A DNA stretch of 45,782 nucleotides from Sedimentisphaerales bacterium (GTDB lineage: Bacteria; Planctomycetota; Phycisphaerae; Sedimentisphaerales; SM23-30), in assembly GCA_028281535.1 (NCBI GenBank), contig JANQJS010000007.1, positions 1-45,782 of the forward strand, written 5' to 3'. Shown in pieces: positions 18,088-27,350 of this stretch (position 1 is its first letter; each line of letters opens with the position of its first letter). The translations under genes were made by a program, and so were the position numbers. The notes under the pieces are model-generated. The model did not search any database. It had not been told where the DNA came from and was given only the letters and a program-made list of their open reading frames with translations.

Positions 18088-18669
18088 TTAAAGTGATTGT
18101 AGTTGACTGGGTGAAAAGATGACTAATTCCAATTCAATATCACATAGTTTTTTTTCACCTACATTTTCAGTATCGTCACTTGCGATGAGTGACACTTGTA
18201 TTGATTCAACACGAATGTATTCCATCCCGGTTTGAATTTCTCTAAGGAGCTTTTGGAAATTTAAAAAAGTCCCATTAATCATACATTTCAAATAGGTCGT
18301 CCGATATTGTTGTTCCACTTTTTCGTTATGCGGCTCTATCTCTTTAAGATTCAGACGATATTTTTTACAATAGCTGCCAATATTTCTAACAACTTGATCA
18401 ATACCTGTATTATCTAGCAGCACATCGCGTGTCTCGCTCAAGCTCTTGGCCAGTTGTTCCTGTTGCTGAACAACTAATTGTAATTGGCTTAATTCTTCCT
18501 TCGAAGAAGAGGTATCTTGTGTGTACTTGACCATTTCAGCCTGAATATTAGCATACTTTTCCTGCAAGGGTTTGATGCCAAACATCCAGGTAACTGTCGC
18601 GACAGTTATGATAAGTATCATGCCGATAAGGTCGACATCAAAAATTCTTGGTTTTTGTGATATCTGCAT
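18088..18669 (-). CDS. pilO: PilO-like inner-membrane pilus assembly protein
   Basis: 193 residues: short cytoplasmic N-terminus, one membrane helix (about 13-32, VDLIGMILIITVATVTWMFG), a periplasmic coiled coil (about 35-85, with YANIQAEMVKYTQDTSSSKE) and a ferredoxin-like C-terminal domain. The pattern KCMINGTFLNFQKLLREIQT matches the PilO/GspM fold. It overlaps the pilN-like gene by 32 bases and follows it, as in canonical pilMNOP operons. PilO dimerises with PilN beneath the outer membrane to align the pilus motor. The overlap is unusually long, so translation may start later at the Met at residue 17, but that would cut into the membrane helix. Confidence 0.78.
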   Translation of the reverse strand: MQISQKPRIFDVDLIGMILIITVATVTWMFGIKPLQEKYANIQAEMVKYTQDTSSSKEELSQLQLVVQQQEQLAKSLSETRDVLLDNTGIDQVVRNIGSYCKKYRLNLKEIEPHNEKVEQQYRTTYLKCMINGTFLNFQKLLREIQTGMEYIRVESIQVSLIASDDTENVGEKKLCDIELELVIFSPSQLQSL

Positions 18670-19357
18670 TTTCCAACCTATCTGGTATCGATAAAACGGA
18701 TAAGAAACATTCTATTTCAAAATCAACAGACTGGTTTTTCTGTTCTGATCGTTTTGAATTAACCAGTTTTGTTTTAACAAATAATTTTGAGTTACGTAAC
18801 ATTTCGATATAGTCTGCCACAATGTCATAGTCTAGGGCATTTCCTTGAATAGTCATCACCATTGAATTATCAATTTCAACGAGATCATTCTTTTCAGATT
18901 TTTGTTCCTGACCTGGCTGATTGACCAGGAACATCGAGGCAGCAGGTGGCAACTTAGGCTGCTCATAGAAATCATCCATTTCATCATCTTTTTTCGGACG
19001 CATAAATTTTATATCTGTCAACACCAATAATTCTGGCGTGTAATCTGATAAATATTTTAGAATAAACACATAATCAAAATAGCGGCCCATTTTGTCAAAA
19101 AGAACAATACGATCCTGCCATTGTTCCAGTTGACTTCTTGCTTTAATGAGTTGCTGCATATTATTCTGAATGGTTTGATATTCATTCATGGCAAGGACAT
19201 AGTCATCATTGATTTTCAAATTAATGACATACCGATATCCAAGCCAGCCAGCGTTACCCAGAAGGACCATGATTAATAGAATCACCCAGATCACAAAACG
19301 TTTTTTACGACACTGATTTGCTTTGAGTGATTTTGGGGTCAGGTCAATGTTTGGCAT
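18638..19357 (-). CDS. pilN: PilN-like inner-membrane pilus assembly protein
   Basis: 239 residues. The N-terminal peptide MPNIDLTPKSLKANQ resembles the conserved INLLP-type motif through which PilN binds PilM. A membrane helix follows (about 21-42, VIWVILLIMVLLGNAGWLGY), then a coiled coil of about 50 residues and a periplasmic alpha/beta domain with insertion loops (PKKDDEMDDFYEQPKLPPAA). The gene abuts pilM (one base between stop and ATG) and overlaps pilO. Order and topology support PilN. A GspL periplasmic-part equivalent would be the type II secretion alternative. Confidence 0.8.
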   Translation of the reverse strand: MPNIDLTPKSLKANQCRKKRFVIWVILLIMVLLGNAGWLGYRYVINLKINDDYVLAMNEYQTIQNNMQQLIKARSQLEQWQDRIVLFDKMGRYFDYVFILKYLSDYTPELLVLTDIKFMRPKKDDEMDDFYEQPKLPPAASMFLVNQPGQEQKSEKNDLVEIDNSMVMTIQGNALDYDIVADYIEMLRNSKLFVKTKLVNSKRSEQKNQSVDFEIECFLSVLSIPDRLENADITKTKNF

Positions 19358-19358
19358 A

Positions 19359-20726
19359 CTATTGGACCTCCCCAGCCATGGCTGTTTTTTTGGTATCGCT
19401 ATGTGTGTGATGTTTTAGATGCCCTTTAATATGTGATAGCGCGAGTCCTGTTGCTAACGACCAACTCCCTGCCAATGCTCGAGAGGCGGGTAATATTTCA
19501 ATAATTTCGTCGGTCAATGGATGTTGAATCCAATCGACTTGCATCCCAAACTCCTGCGACAAATATTCTTTAAAATTATGCATATAGCTACCAGACCCTG
19601 ATAGCAAAACCCGTTTTAATCGAGCACCTCGCTGATCCGTAATGACGTAATTTAATGACCGAATCAGTCCTTCAATATATTCATCCAATTTATTATGCAT
19701 CGCAGCAAAAATGGTTTTAGCAATTGTTGAATTCTGTCGACTTACTCCGGCAGGTAAGGCCTGAGGTACATCAGTATGCTTACTTTGAATATCGAGCCCA
19801 TAATTTATTTTGAGTTGCTCAGCTTGATCAATGCCTATCATCAGGTGTTGCGACAAAATACGTGATAATTCGTATCCTCCCAGCGAAAAGCGACGATTAA
19901 AGACAGGGTTATCCTTACTAACAACAATCAAGTTAGAAGAAGAATATCCTACATCAATGATGGCAACAAGTTCATTCACCTGATTTTGAGTCTCATCACT
20001 ATTTTCATTTTCATCCGGTATCTCAAAAGTAGATTCGTCCGAAAAATCAAGCCCTTCAGCCATTTGCGTCATCACACAGGGTAATGGTTCAACAGCAACA
20101 CAATTAAGCCCCAATGATTGAATCAGTTGCATACGTTTTTCGATCCATTCACCATTTGCCGTAACGGCCATAATGTGATATTGACCACGCGTAATATCAT
20201 GATCCAGAACATAATAATCCATCACAGCAGATTCCATTGGAAATTTAATGTAGTCTGCTAACTGAATTTTTAACGCACCAAGGACTGCTTGGCGTGGCAA
20301 CCCTGCAGGGCCGGCAGGTAACGTTATAGAACGCATATCTAATTGTTCTAATGGACAATGTATGACGACATCGCTTCCTTTAAATCCACCTGATTCAATC
20401 AGTCGAGAAATTTTCTTACGAAGATGTTCATTCTCTGCTTTTTCAATCATTTCATTGGGATTATCCTGCTCTTTTGTTTCGGTTTCCTGGGATTGCCCTT
20501 GCATTTTGGATAATAATTCTTCAGGATTCATATCCAATAACATAGCATCCATGTTCATCGCTTCCTGGTCGGGCATATTAAAGCTCGGTGCCATTTCTGT
20601 TAATATTTCAAGTGCGGAATAAACACGTAAAGATCCGTAATGGCGTTGCAATTGAACGGCACGTATGCCCCAATGGCCTATATCCAATCCTATAGGAGAT
20701 ATCGATTTATTATGTCTATTCAACAC
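19359..20726 (-). CDS. pilM: PilM-like actin-fold pilus assembly ATPase
   Basis: Cytoplasmic actin-like protein of about 455 residues. The N-terminal phosphate-1 motif IGLDIGHWGIRAVQLQRHYG and the later LVAIIDVGYSSSNLIVVSKD and RVLLSGSGSYMHNFKEYL motifs match the PilM/FtsA nucleotide fold. It contains an extra acidic Met- and Gln-rich insert (about residues 40-90 and again near 230). I place the start at the GTG at 20726, 17 bases after the pilC stop, with a GAG purine site nearby. The frame extends to an ATG at 20798, but that would overlap pilC by 56 bases and adds unlike residues. PilM binds the PilN N-terminus and the PilB ATPase. Confidence 0.86.
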   Translation of the reverse strand: MLNRHNKSISPIGLDIGHWGIRAVQLQRHYGSLRVYSALEILTEMAPSFNMPDQEAMNMDAMLLDMNPEELLSKMQGQSQETETKEQDNPNEMIEKAENEHLRKKISRLIESGGFKGSDVVIHCPLEQLDMRSITLPAGPAGLPRQAVLGALKIQLADYIKFPMESAVMDYYVLDHDITRGQYHIMAVTANGEWIEKRMQLIQSLGLNCVAVEPLPCVMTQMAEGLDFSDESTFEIPDENENSDETQNQVNELVAIIDVGYSSSNLIVVSKDNPVFNRRFSLGGYELSRILSQHLMIGIDQAEQLKINYGLDIQSKHTDVPQALPAGVSRQNSTIAKTIFAAMHNKLDEYIEGLIRSLNYVITDQRGARLKRVLLSGSGSYMHNFKEYLSQEFGMQVDWIQHPLTDEIIEILPASRALAGSWSLATGLALSHIKGHLKHHTHSDTKKTAMAGEVQ

Positions 20727-20742
20727 GTGCGTCTCGTTTCTT

Positions 20743-21999
20743 TTATGATCCGGCAATTTTTGATAAATCAAACATAGGTAATACGAGTGATATCGCAATC
20801 ACACCAATAATGAGTCCCATAAAAATCAGAATCACGGGTTCCATAATACTGGTTAAGGTTGATATTTTTGTATCATTCTTATCGTCCATATAATCGGCTA
20901 ATAAGGTCATGACTTTACCAATCTGTCCATTTTCTTCACCGGTTTGCACCATTTGTGAGATACTGGCATCCACCAGATTACTACGCTGCATGACTTCGAA
21001 CATGGGTTGTCCGACCAAGACATTATCATGAATGTCCTGAATCAATTCTGCATAAAGAAAATGATCGGTCGAATTTTTAGTCAAAGCTAATGAGTCAAGA
21101 AATGGCACGTCAGATTCTAATAAAAGTCCTAGCAATCGGAAAATTCGAGCATTGATTAATGAAGTAATCAATGAACCAAATATTGGGACTTTTATACTAT
21201 ATTTTGAAATCAGACGTTTGCCATGACTGCTTCGTATCCAATAGATAAAGCCAACAATCGCCATGATGACCGCAAGAATGGATAGTACCAGATTATTTCG
21301 AACTAAATGCGATATGGCCAACAACACTTTCGTGCTACCTGGTAGATCGACCTTCATTTCGACAAAGATATTTTCAAATCGAGGTAAGACAAAGAAAATT
21401 AATACTGACAACACATTGATAGCAATGAATGTCAATAAAGCTGGATATATCATTGCCGATTTGATTTTACTATTAATACGGTCTGCTCGTTGTGACAAAT
21501 CAGCCAGGCGGTTTAGAATTTCTGACAGGCGACCCGAGGTTTCCCCTGCTGAAATCATACTGACATAAATCGGATCGAATATTTTTGGATATAGTTCAAC
21601 CGCACTTGCCAGGCTGCCCCCTTCTTCGACATGTTGGCGCAATTGCGAAACAACGAATTTCCAATTGGGACACTTAAGTTGTTTCTCAATCGCCAATAAA
21701 GAAGGAGCGACCTGGGTACCGGTCTCCAAAAGAATTGCCAATTGTGTGATAAAGAAAGGAAGTTCTTTTTTGCTGGCCTTATCAGGGCCATTGGTCGTAG
21801 ACTTACTATTAAAAGAATTAACCAATTGTTGAATAGAAAAACCATCGTTACCTGCGCCTGAACTTTTATCCTCTTTGACGCTAACAGGAACAAGTCCACG
21901 CTGGGACAGTTCTGTATAGACTTGTGACATATCGTCAACGACAAGAGTATCGTTAATGATATGTCCGCTATTGTTTATGGCTTTAAATTCAAACTTCAT
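20743..21999 (-). CDS. pilC: PilC/GspF inner-membrane platform protein
   Basis: 418 residues of polytopic membrane protein on which pilins are assembled. Two T2SSF repeats can be seen: LAILLETGTQVAPSLLAIEK in the first and FRLLGLLLESDVPFLDSLAL in the second. Each has a cytoplasmic helical bundle followed by hydrophobic segments (YPALLTFIAINVLSVLIFFV, VLSILAVIMAIVGFIYWIRS, and the final PVILIFMGLIIGVIAISLVL). The protein has the usual family length. It follows pilB by 14 bases and precedes pilM, a normal pilB-pilC-pilM order. All conserved features are intact, so it should be functional. Confidence 0.93.
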   Translation of the reverse strand: MKFEFKAINNSGHIINDTLVVDDMSQVYTELSQRGLVPVSVKEDKSSGAGNDGFSIQQLVNSFNSKSTTNGPDKASKKELPFFITQLAILLETGTQVAPSLLAIEKQLKCPNWKFVVSQLRQHVEEGGSLASAVELYPKIFDPIYVSMISAGETSGRLSEILNRLADLSQRADRINSKIKSAMIYPALLTFIAINVLSVLIFFVLPRFENIFVEMKVDLPGSTKVLLAISHLVRNNLVLSILAVIMAIVGFIYWIRSSHGKRLISKYSIKVPIFGSLITSLINARIFRLLGLLLESDVPFLDSLALTKNSTDHFLYAELIQDIHDNVLVGQPMFEVMQRSNLVDASISQMVQTGEENGQIGKVMTLLADYMDDKNDTKISTLTSIMEPVILIFMGLIIGVIAISLVLPMFDLSKIAGS

Positions 22000-22013
22000 A
22001 ATTAATTATTTGT

Positions 22014-23786
22014 CTATGCAGGATTCTCGATCGCTTCATCTTGACTAGCTGTTTGATTGTCTTCAACAGGGGTATCATTCACTTCTTCTACATAGCAGAC
22101 ACGCATCATTTCTTCGATACTGGTAACACCTTGCTCGACATACCGCATAGCTTCTTCTTTAAGATCTTTCCATGTTCCCTGTCGAAGAATTTGTTTTAAT
22201 TCTCCTGCACTCGGTCGTGTTAAAATTAAATTTCGAAGCGGTAAAGACATCTCCAAAACTTCACACACAGCACGTCGTCCTTTAAAACCACTGTCATGAC
22301 ACAATGGACATCCAGTACCACGGTGAAAGGCTCGGTTGTGTGGACCTTGCCAGTTAATATCCTGTAAAACCGTATCATCAGGAAAATAGGTTGTTTTGCA
22401 TTTTGGACAAATTGTTCTAACCAAACGCTGCGCAACAACACCGACCAGGCATGATGCCAATAAGTAGGGTTCGATCCCCATATTTAACAGTCGGGTAATC
22501 GCACCGGGACTATCATTCGTATGGAGTGTGCTCAATACCAAGTGACCTGTTAACGCTGCTTGAACAGCTACTTTTGCCGTTTCTTCATCACGAATTTCAC
22601 CGACCATGACGATATCCGGGTCTTGACGCAAAACAGAACGTAACGTACGAGCAAATGTCAACCCAACCGATTCATGCGTTTGGATCTGATTGATTAATTC
22701 CAGCTGGTATTCAACCGGATCTTCAATGGTCAGGATATTTCGTTCTTTATTACGTAATAGATCTAATGCAGAATAAAGCGTGGTCGTTTTACCACTACCT
22801 GTAGGACCTGTGACCAAAAATAAACCGTGAGGTTTATTGAGCATACGTTTCAATGAAGAAACCATATCTGAAGCGTAACCCAATTTGTCCAGATTCAACT
22901 GCAAATTACTTTTATCTAAAATACGCATTACGATTTTTTCACCCAAAATGGTCGGCATGGATGATATACGCAAATCAATTTCGCGGTTTTCGACGAAAAT
23001 ATGTATACGTCCTTCCTGTGGGATTCGCTTTTCAGCGATATCCATTCTTCCGACAACTTTAATTCGCGAAATAATGGCGGCATGCCAATCTTTAGGCGGT
23101 GTCATTAAGTCATGCAGAATGCCATCAATACGATAGCGAATTCTTACACAGGATTTATCAGGTTCGACGTGAATATCACTAGCACCTTCTTTGACTGCTT
23201 GAAGGATACTCATATTAACCAGGTTCACCACCGGGCTGCCATCACTCATTTCAGACAGGTCGATGATACCTTCGTCAATTGCTTCTTTTTCAACAAACTC
23301 AATGTCAGATTCTTCCAGGCTTGATACAAACGTATCGATTTTGACATTTTGAGCATAATACTTCTTAATGAATTCTTTGATGTTGGCTTCGAGTGCAATA
23401 ACAGGTTGAATCTGCATGCCGGTGGCACGTTCCATGTCATCGACCACCAATAATGCCTGAGGTTCTGCCATGGCAACCGTTAAGGTGTCTTCCACCTTGA
23501 ACATGGGAATGATCGTATTGGCCTCGGCCATTTCCTTGTCGATGGCATCAACCACCAACGGATCGATTAAGCCAGGTTTTAATCGAACAGCGGGCAACCC
23601 CAAGCTTTCAGATAGGCTATCAAGTATGACGGATTCATCAACAATTTTTTCTTCCACCAGCAGTTCACCCAATTTTTTTCGGGCAGACTTTTGGCGTCTT
23701 AAGGCCTTATTGAGTTCTTCCTCAGATAAGTGCCCATCATTGACAAGCTTGGTTCCTAATTTAATCGCCTGATTAAGTAATTTCAT
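22014..23786 (-). CDS. pilB: PilB/GspE assembly ATPase
   Basis: Hexameric ATPase that drives fibre extension, 590 residues. The N-terminus has MshEN-type repeats (about 8-70, with LGELLVEEKIVDESVILDSL), a family known for c-di-GMP binding, although the exact binding residues were not checked. N2 domain: about 175-290 (SDIHVEPDKSCVRIRYRIDG). Walker A GPTGSGKTT is near 327-335, Asp box in TIEDPVEY, Walker B DIVMVGEIRD near 391-400 and His box TGHLVLSTLHTND near 414-426. A tetracysteine zinc site is formed by CPKC (about 460) and CPLC (about 493). The last distinguishes extension ATPases (PilB/GspE) from PilT. It overlaps the upstream STAS gene by ATGA at 23786-23783. Confidence 0.93.
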   Translation of the reverse strand: MKLLNQAIKLGTKLVNDGHLSEEELNKALRRQKSARKKLGELLVEEKIVDESVILDSLSESLGLPAVRLKPGLIDPLVVDAIDKEMAEANTIIPMFKVEDTLTVAMAEPQALLVVDDMERATGMQIQPVIALEANIKEFIKKYYAQNVKIDTFVSSLEESDIEFVEKEAIDEGIIDLSEMSDGSPVVNLVNMSILQAVKEGASDIHVEPDKSCVRIRYRIDGILHDLMTPPKDWHAAIISRIKVVGRMDIAEKRIPQEGRIHIFVENREIDLRISSMPTILGEKIVMRILDKSNLQLNLDKLGYASDMVSSLKRMLNKPHGLFLVTGPTGSGKTTTLYSALDLLRNKERNILTIEDPVEYQLELINQIQTHESVGLTFARTLRSVLRQDPDIVMVGEIRDEETAKVAVQAALTGHLVLSTLHTNDSPGAITRLLNMGIEPYLLASCLVGVVAQRLVRTICPKCKTTYFPDDTVLQDINWQGPHNRAFHRGTGCPLCHDSGFKGRRAVCEVLEMSLPLRNLILTRPSAGELKQILRQGTWKDLKEEAMRYVEQGVTSIEEMMRVCYVEEVNDTPVEDNQTASQDEAIENPA

Positions 23787-24118
23787 AAAAAGCTCCTGAT
23801 CGCTGTCGCTGAATCGGGATAAGATTCAAACCGGCGCGACAGACGTGTCAGTGATAATATTTTCTGCATCATTTCATTTAAAGAACAAATCTTCAGTTCC
23901 AGACCATGGCTATTAAATTGTCGATGGTGATGAACGAGCAATTCCAAGCCAGCGCTATCAATAAATACAACTTCAGACATATTAATAACAATACGTTTGG
24001 TCCAATTGTTAAAATATTTGAACAAGTTTTTATCAATATCATCTAACTCACCAGACACCATAGGCCCCAGAGGTTTAATGACAGTCACAGCACCTTCCTG
24101 ACTCGTTACAACTCTCAT
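23783..24118 (-). CDS. STAS-domain protein coupled to pilB
   Basis: 111 residues forming one STAS domain. The switch helix is VVFIDSAGLELLVHHHR, with S55 at the site phosphorylated in anti-sigma antagonists. The gene overlaps the degenerate-GGDEF membrane-protein gene upstream (4 bases) and pilB downstream (4 bases), so production is coupled to both. It may regulate pilus assembly, or be the target of the RsbW-like kinase/PP2C pair encoded at 9801-11452. The sequence alone does not choose between these. Its presence inside a pilus operon is unusual. Confidence 0.85.
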   Translation of the reverse strand: MRVVTSQEGAVTVIKPLGPMVSGELDDIDKNLFKYFNNWTKRIVINMSEVVFIDSAGLELLVHHHRQFNSHGLELKICSLNEMMQKILSLTRLSRRFESYPDSATAIRSFL

Positions 24119-25452
24119 ATGTCAGACACCTCGCTTACATTAGAGGTTAAAACTATTCGTGCAGGATGATTTTGACCGGAACGAATGTCTGTAAATAATT
24201 TTTCGTAAATATCATCCAGCATTTCTGACATAGATCCATTGAAATCGCGATGATCGGAAAGCGACCACTGGATTTCTAGATCCATCATGCCCATGACTTC
24301 ATTGGCATTGGCGTTGAGATTTTCACCCACATCTTTCATTAATGTTTGCATTAAATTATTTGCGATAAATGCATCGGTGCGGGGCAACATAATAGCAAAC
24401 ACATCATCTGCCATTTTTCCCATTAAGGCATCCTGATTTTTCTCTGCAAGACATTCGGTTAATGCCTGTGTCAGCAAGGTGGTAATTTTACGCCAACGCT
24501 GAGATTGCCCTGAAAACATGCCACGAAACCCATAGACCATAACGACAACAACAGAAAAAAGTTGATCCTGTTTAATGGCTCGCATGGCTTTATCTTCGGC
24601 CTGCTCAAGAAATCCATTATGTCTGAGAATTTTATTATCAGGATCATGTTGGCCAATCCATTGCAATTGATTACTGATTTGTAATTGTTCCCAGAAAAGT
24701 TTGATTAAATCTGAGATTTCTTCAAAAGATTTCTGACTACCTGCAATTTTTTTATCAGCGGTGTGTCTAACACAAACTAAAAGTGGCTGTCCATAGTTTC
24801 GGTAAAGGGGAATACAAGCATCACATTCAAAACTACCTTTGATCGCCGATTTTGGAATTGGCTCTGTCACACTCAATAAATAGGGGTTTTTCTCTTCCAA
24901 GGAACGCTGAATGACAAAAGAATCAAGCTTCATTTTATATGGATTACGTTCAATATGCTTATCGACCGTGAATCCATCTGTGAACACGCCAAGGTTCATA
25001 CTCGGTTTAATTTGGCACTCCACAAGGTATTCGCTATGAGGATCAGGATACCACAATGTCACACAACATGGACCTAAAATATGGTAGAAACCATCTTCTA
25101 TGATTCTAATAAAGCATTGGTATCGCTGGTAAACATCATCACAACTATGCATCAAACTCAGTTCGCTTAACACCCCTTGAAGATATTCACTCTCTTGATG
25201 CGGCAATTTAGACATCGTTTTAGTGTTTTGTTGCGGAGAAATTTCTTTCGACGTCGTTTGCGGGTTGCAATATTCTGGCAATGGGTTCGATCTATTGCGA
25301 TTTATAAATAGGCCGGTTAACCCGATCATCATCACCAAAACAGCAAGAAGTGAAGACTCAAATGTAATGGTCTCGTGAACTTTTAGCAATACCACCAGAG
25401 CAATAAACCCTGTGATAAAAATAAAACATAACTCTTTAAGTCGTATTTTCAT
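24115..25452 (-). CDS. Membrane protein with GAF-like region and degenerate GGDEF domain
   Basis: 445 residues. Two membrane helices at the N-terminus (about 9-24 and 34-51) are followed by a linker, a GAF-like region (about 90-255; FECDACIPLYRNYGQPLLVC resembles the GAF C-terminal strands) and a C-terminal alpha/beta domain (about 265-435) laid out like GGDEF proteins: HDPDNKILRHNGFLEQAEDK, then LFSVVVVMVYGFRGMF, then GKMADDVFAIMLPRTD. The GGDEF signature is ADDVF at residues 348-352, so diguanylate cyclase activity is unlikely. It may act as a receptor or scaffold. It stands 23 bases after the histidine kinase gene and overlaps the STAS gene by 4 bases, linking signalling to pilB. Family assignment is from pattern, not from a search. 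Confidence 0.7.
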   Translation of the reverse strand: MKIRLKELCFIFITGFIALVVLLKVHETITFESSLLAVLVMMIGLTGLFINRNRSNPLPEYCNPQTTSKEISPQQNTKTMSKLPHQESEYLQGVLSELSLMHSCDDVYQRYQCFIRIIEDGFYHILGPCCVTLWYPDPHSEYLVECQIKPSMNLGVFTDGFTVDKHIERNPYKMKLDSFVIQRSLEEKNPYLLSVTEPIPKSAIKGSFECDACIPLYRNYGQPLLVCVRHTADKKIAGSQKSFEEISDLIKLFWEQLQISNQLQWIGQHDPDNKILRHNGFLEQAEDKAMRAIKQDQLFSVVVVMVYGFRGMFSGQSQRWRKITTLLTQALTECLAEKNQDALMGKMADDVFAIMLPRTDAFIANNLMQTLMKDVGENLNANANEVMGMMDLEIQWSLSDHRDFNGSMSEMLDDIYEKLFTDIRSGQNHPARIVLTSNVSEVSDI

Positions 25453-25475
25453 TTTCTCCCGATCGCAATCTTTTC

Positions 25476-27089
25476 TTATGTACTGGAAGGTCCTAAAACA
25501 GGCCCAGTCATTGTTAATGGTAGACGAATCAACATTTCCGTCCCTTTGTTGATTTCGCTATTAACATCAATTGTACCACCATGTTGAGTAATGATTTCTT
25601 TACTTGTTGCCAGCCCCAAACCGGTTCCTGGTATATCTGATAGCTCTTCACGTTCAACACGATAGAACTTATCAAAAATCCGATCCAAATCTTCTGATGG
25701 AATACCATAACCTGTGTCTGTAATTTTGATAAAGAAAAATTCATCATCAACATTCGTTTCAAAAAAGACGGTTCCATTTTCCGGTGTGTATTTAATCGCA
25801 TTGGATAAAATATTATTTACTACAACCGCCAGCTTATCTCTATCAGCAAATAAATTTGGCATCTTAGGATGATAATTAGTTTGCAGCGTAATATTTTTAC
25901 TTGTCGCCATCGCTTTAAGATCATTAATGCATTGACGTAGCAAACGATCCATTACGACTTCACCTTTCGTTAATTTCACAGAACCAGCTTCCATTCGTGA
26001 TAAATCGAGTACTTCATTAACCATGCGCGTTAAGCGAATCGTTTCATCATTAATCACGTTAAACGCCTCTTTTTCCGTATTCGCATCCAGTACCATATCA
26101 GACAAAAGTGTTTCTGCATACGCTCGAATATTTGCAAGCGGGCTTCGCAGTTCATGACTAACATGAGCAATAAAATCATTTTGTGCCGTTTCACTGATTT
26201 TTTGCTGAGTAATATCACGAAATGTAATAATAATATCTGAATTTTTCTGATTATTTGTTAAACGATACCATGAAACACGAATAATCGAGCGTTCCGGACG
26301 AGGTTGCGATTCAACGGATCCTTTACCAGATTCTTCGTTATTATCAGAGTTGATTTCTGGTGCTTTTTCAACAGATGAGTCTAAATGAATTTCAAAATAA
26401 TTGTCACACCCTACAGAAAAATTATTAAGCAGTTGCTGAAAATTTTCTCTAGCTTCTTCATGGTTAAATAAATCACTAATTGAATTTCCAATAATTTGGC
26501 TCAAAGGACGTCCCACCATTCCTTCGCAGGATCGATTGGCCAAGACAACCGTACCAGACATTTCTGCCAGGACAATTCCAATAGGTAAAGAATCAAATAA
26601 GTTAGATAATCGTTGCGACTCATAACTACTAAACACTTGCTCAATGCCATTTTCCGAATCGCTGGCCCCTTGCAAGCTGCTCCGATGATCAATGATATTC
26701 AGCAATTGATTCCAACCACTGGTTATTTCACTGGATACCACTCCAACAGGAAATGGGGCTAAATCTTTAAATGGGTTATCAGATTCAGAATTATTGGCAA
26801 TAGATTTTAAGTTAAATTCTAGATTCTTTAATATATGTTGAAAGCGAAAATATTTACTACAGCAAAACGTAAGGATTAAAAGAACAAGCGAGAGAACACC
26901 CATACCAACCATGGTCAGGTCATAATATTGAAATAAATTGATGTATGTTGTCCGATACACGACCATAAAAACTACACAGCCTGTAGACAGGATCAATCCG
27001 ACCAGCGACAAAACGACCGATAAAGTCATCATGTTAAAACCTGATGACTTTACGGGCTTTGCATGCTTCTCTTTTTGCTTTCGTTTCAT
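25476..27089 (-). CDS. Membrane sensor histidine kinase with PAS domain
   Basis: 537 residues. Two N-terminal membrane helices (about 19-46 and 58-78) are separated by only a short loop, so the signal is probably sensed in the membrane or cytoplasm. A PAS domain (about 165-300; LFDSLPIGIVLAEMSGTVVL) contains an acidic linker insert. HisKA has the phospho-acceptor His in FIAHVSHELRSPLANIRAYA. HATPase_c carries the N box NNILSNAIKYTPENG, G1 DTGYGIPSEDLDRIFDKFYR and G2 GTGLGLATSKEI. It heads the minus-strand pilus cluster and is divergent from a single-domain response regulator at 27351, its most likely partner. PhoR/WalK-like architecture. All catalytic boxes are intact. Confidence 0.92.
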   Translation of the reverse strand: MKRKQKEKHAKPVKSSGFNMMTLSVVLSLVGLILSTGCVVFMVVYRTTYINLFQYYDLTMVGMGVLSLVLLILTFCCSKYFRFQHILKNLEFNLKSIANNSESDNPFKDLAPFPVGVVSSEITSGWNQLLNIIDHRSSLQGASDSENGIEQVFSSYESQRLSNLFDSLPIGIVLAEMSGTVVLANRSCEGMVGRPLSQIIGNSISDLFNHEEARENFQQLLNNFSVGCDNYFEIHLDSSVEKAPEINSDNNEESGKGSVESQPRPERSIIRVSWYRLTNNQKNSDIIITFRDITQQKISETAQNDFIAHVSHELRSPLANIRAYAETLLSDMVLDANTEKEAFNVINDETIRLTRMVNEVLDLSRMEAGSVKLTKGEVVMDRLLRQCINDLKAMATSKNITLQTNYHPKMPNLFADRDKLAVVVNNILSNAIKYTPENGTVFFETNVDDEFFFIKITDTGYGIPSEDLDRIFDKFYRVEREELSDIPGTGLGLATSKEIITQHGGTIDVNSEINKGTEMLIRLPLTMTGPVLGPSST

Positions 27090-27350
27090 ATTTACATACT
27101 TTCCATATGAGACATGTTTCGCTTGTTGACAAACTAACTTTTATCTTTTATCGACTTTAAAAGCTTGAGGATTCGTAGGTTGGCAGAAAATATGTCGTCC
27201 TATAAACGATATTTTGATATTTTTTGACCAATTATTCCGATTATACCACCCAGAAGAAAAAAACACTTAATGTGAAGGGGAAATTACCCGATTCATCAAA
27301 TACCGTTGTTTATCTAAGAGATAAGTTATACCTAATATAGGAACAATCAC
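27090..27350. promoter_or_regulatory. Divergent intergenic region between sensor kinase and response regulator
   Basis: 261 AT-rich bases that must hold promoters for both directions. On the plus strand TTGACA (27126-27131) is followed after 17 bases by TATCGA, a good -35 with a poor -10. Nearer the response regulator, TTATACC lies at about 27328-27334. No gene or strong hairpin is seen. Confidence 0.4.

Noticed and set aside
24115-25452. Active diguanylate cyclase
   Set aside because: The signature loop reads ADDVF rather than GGDEF, so catalysis is not supported.
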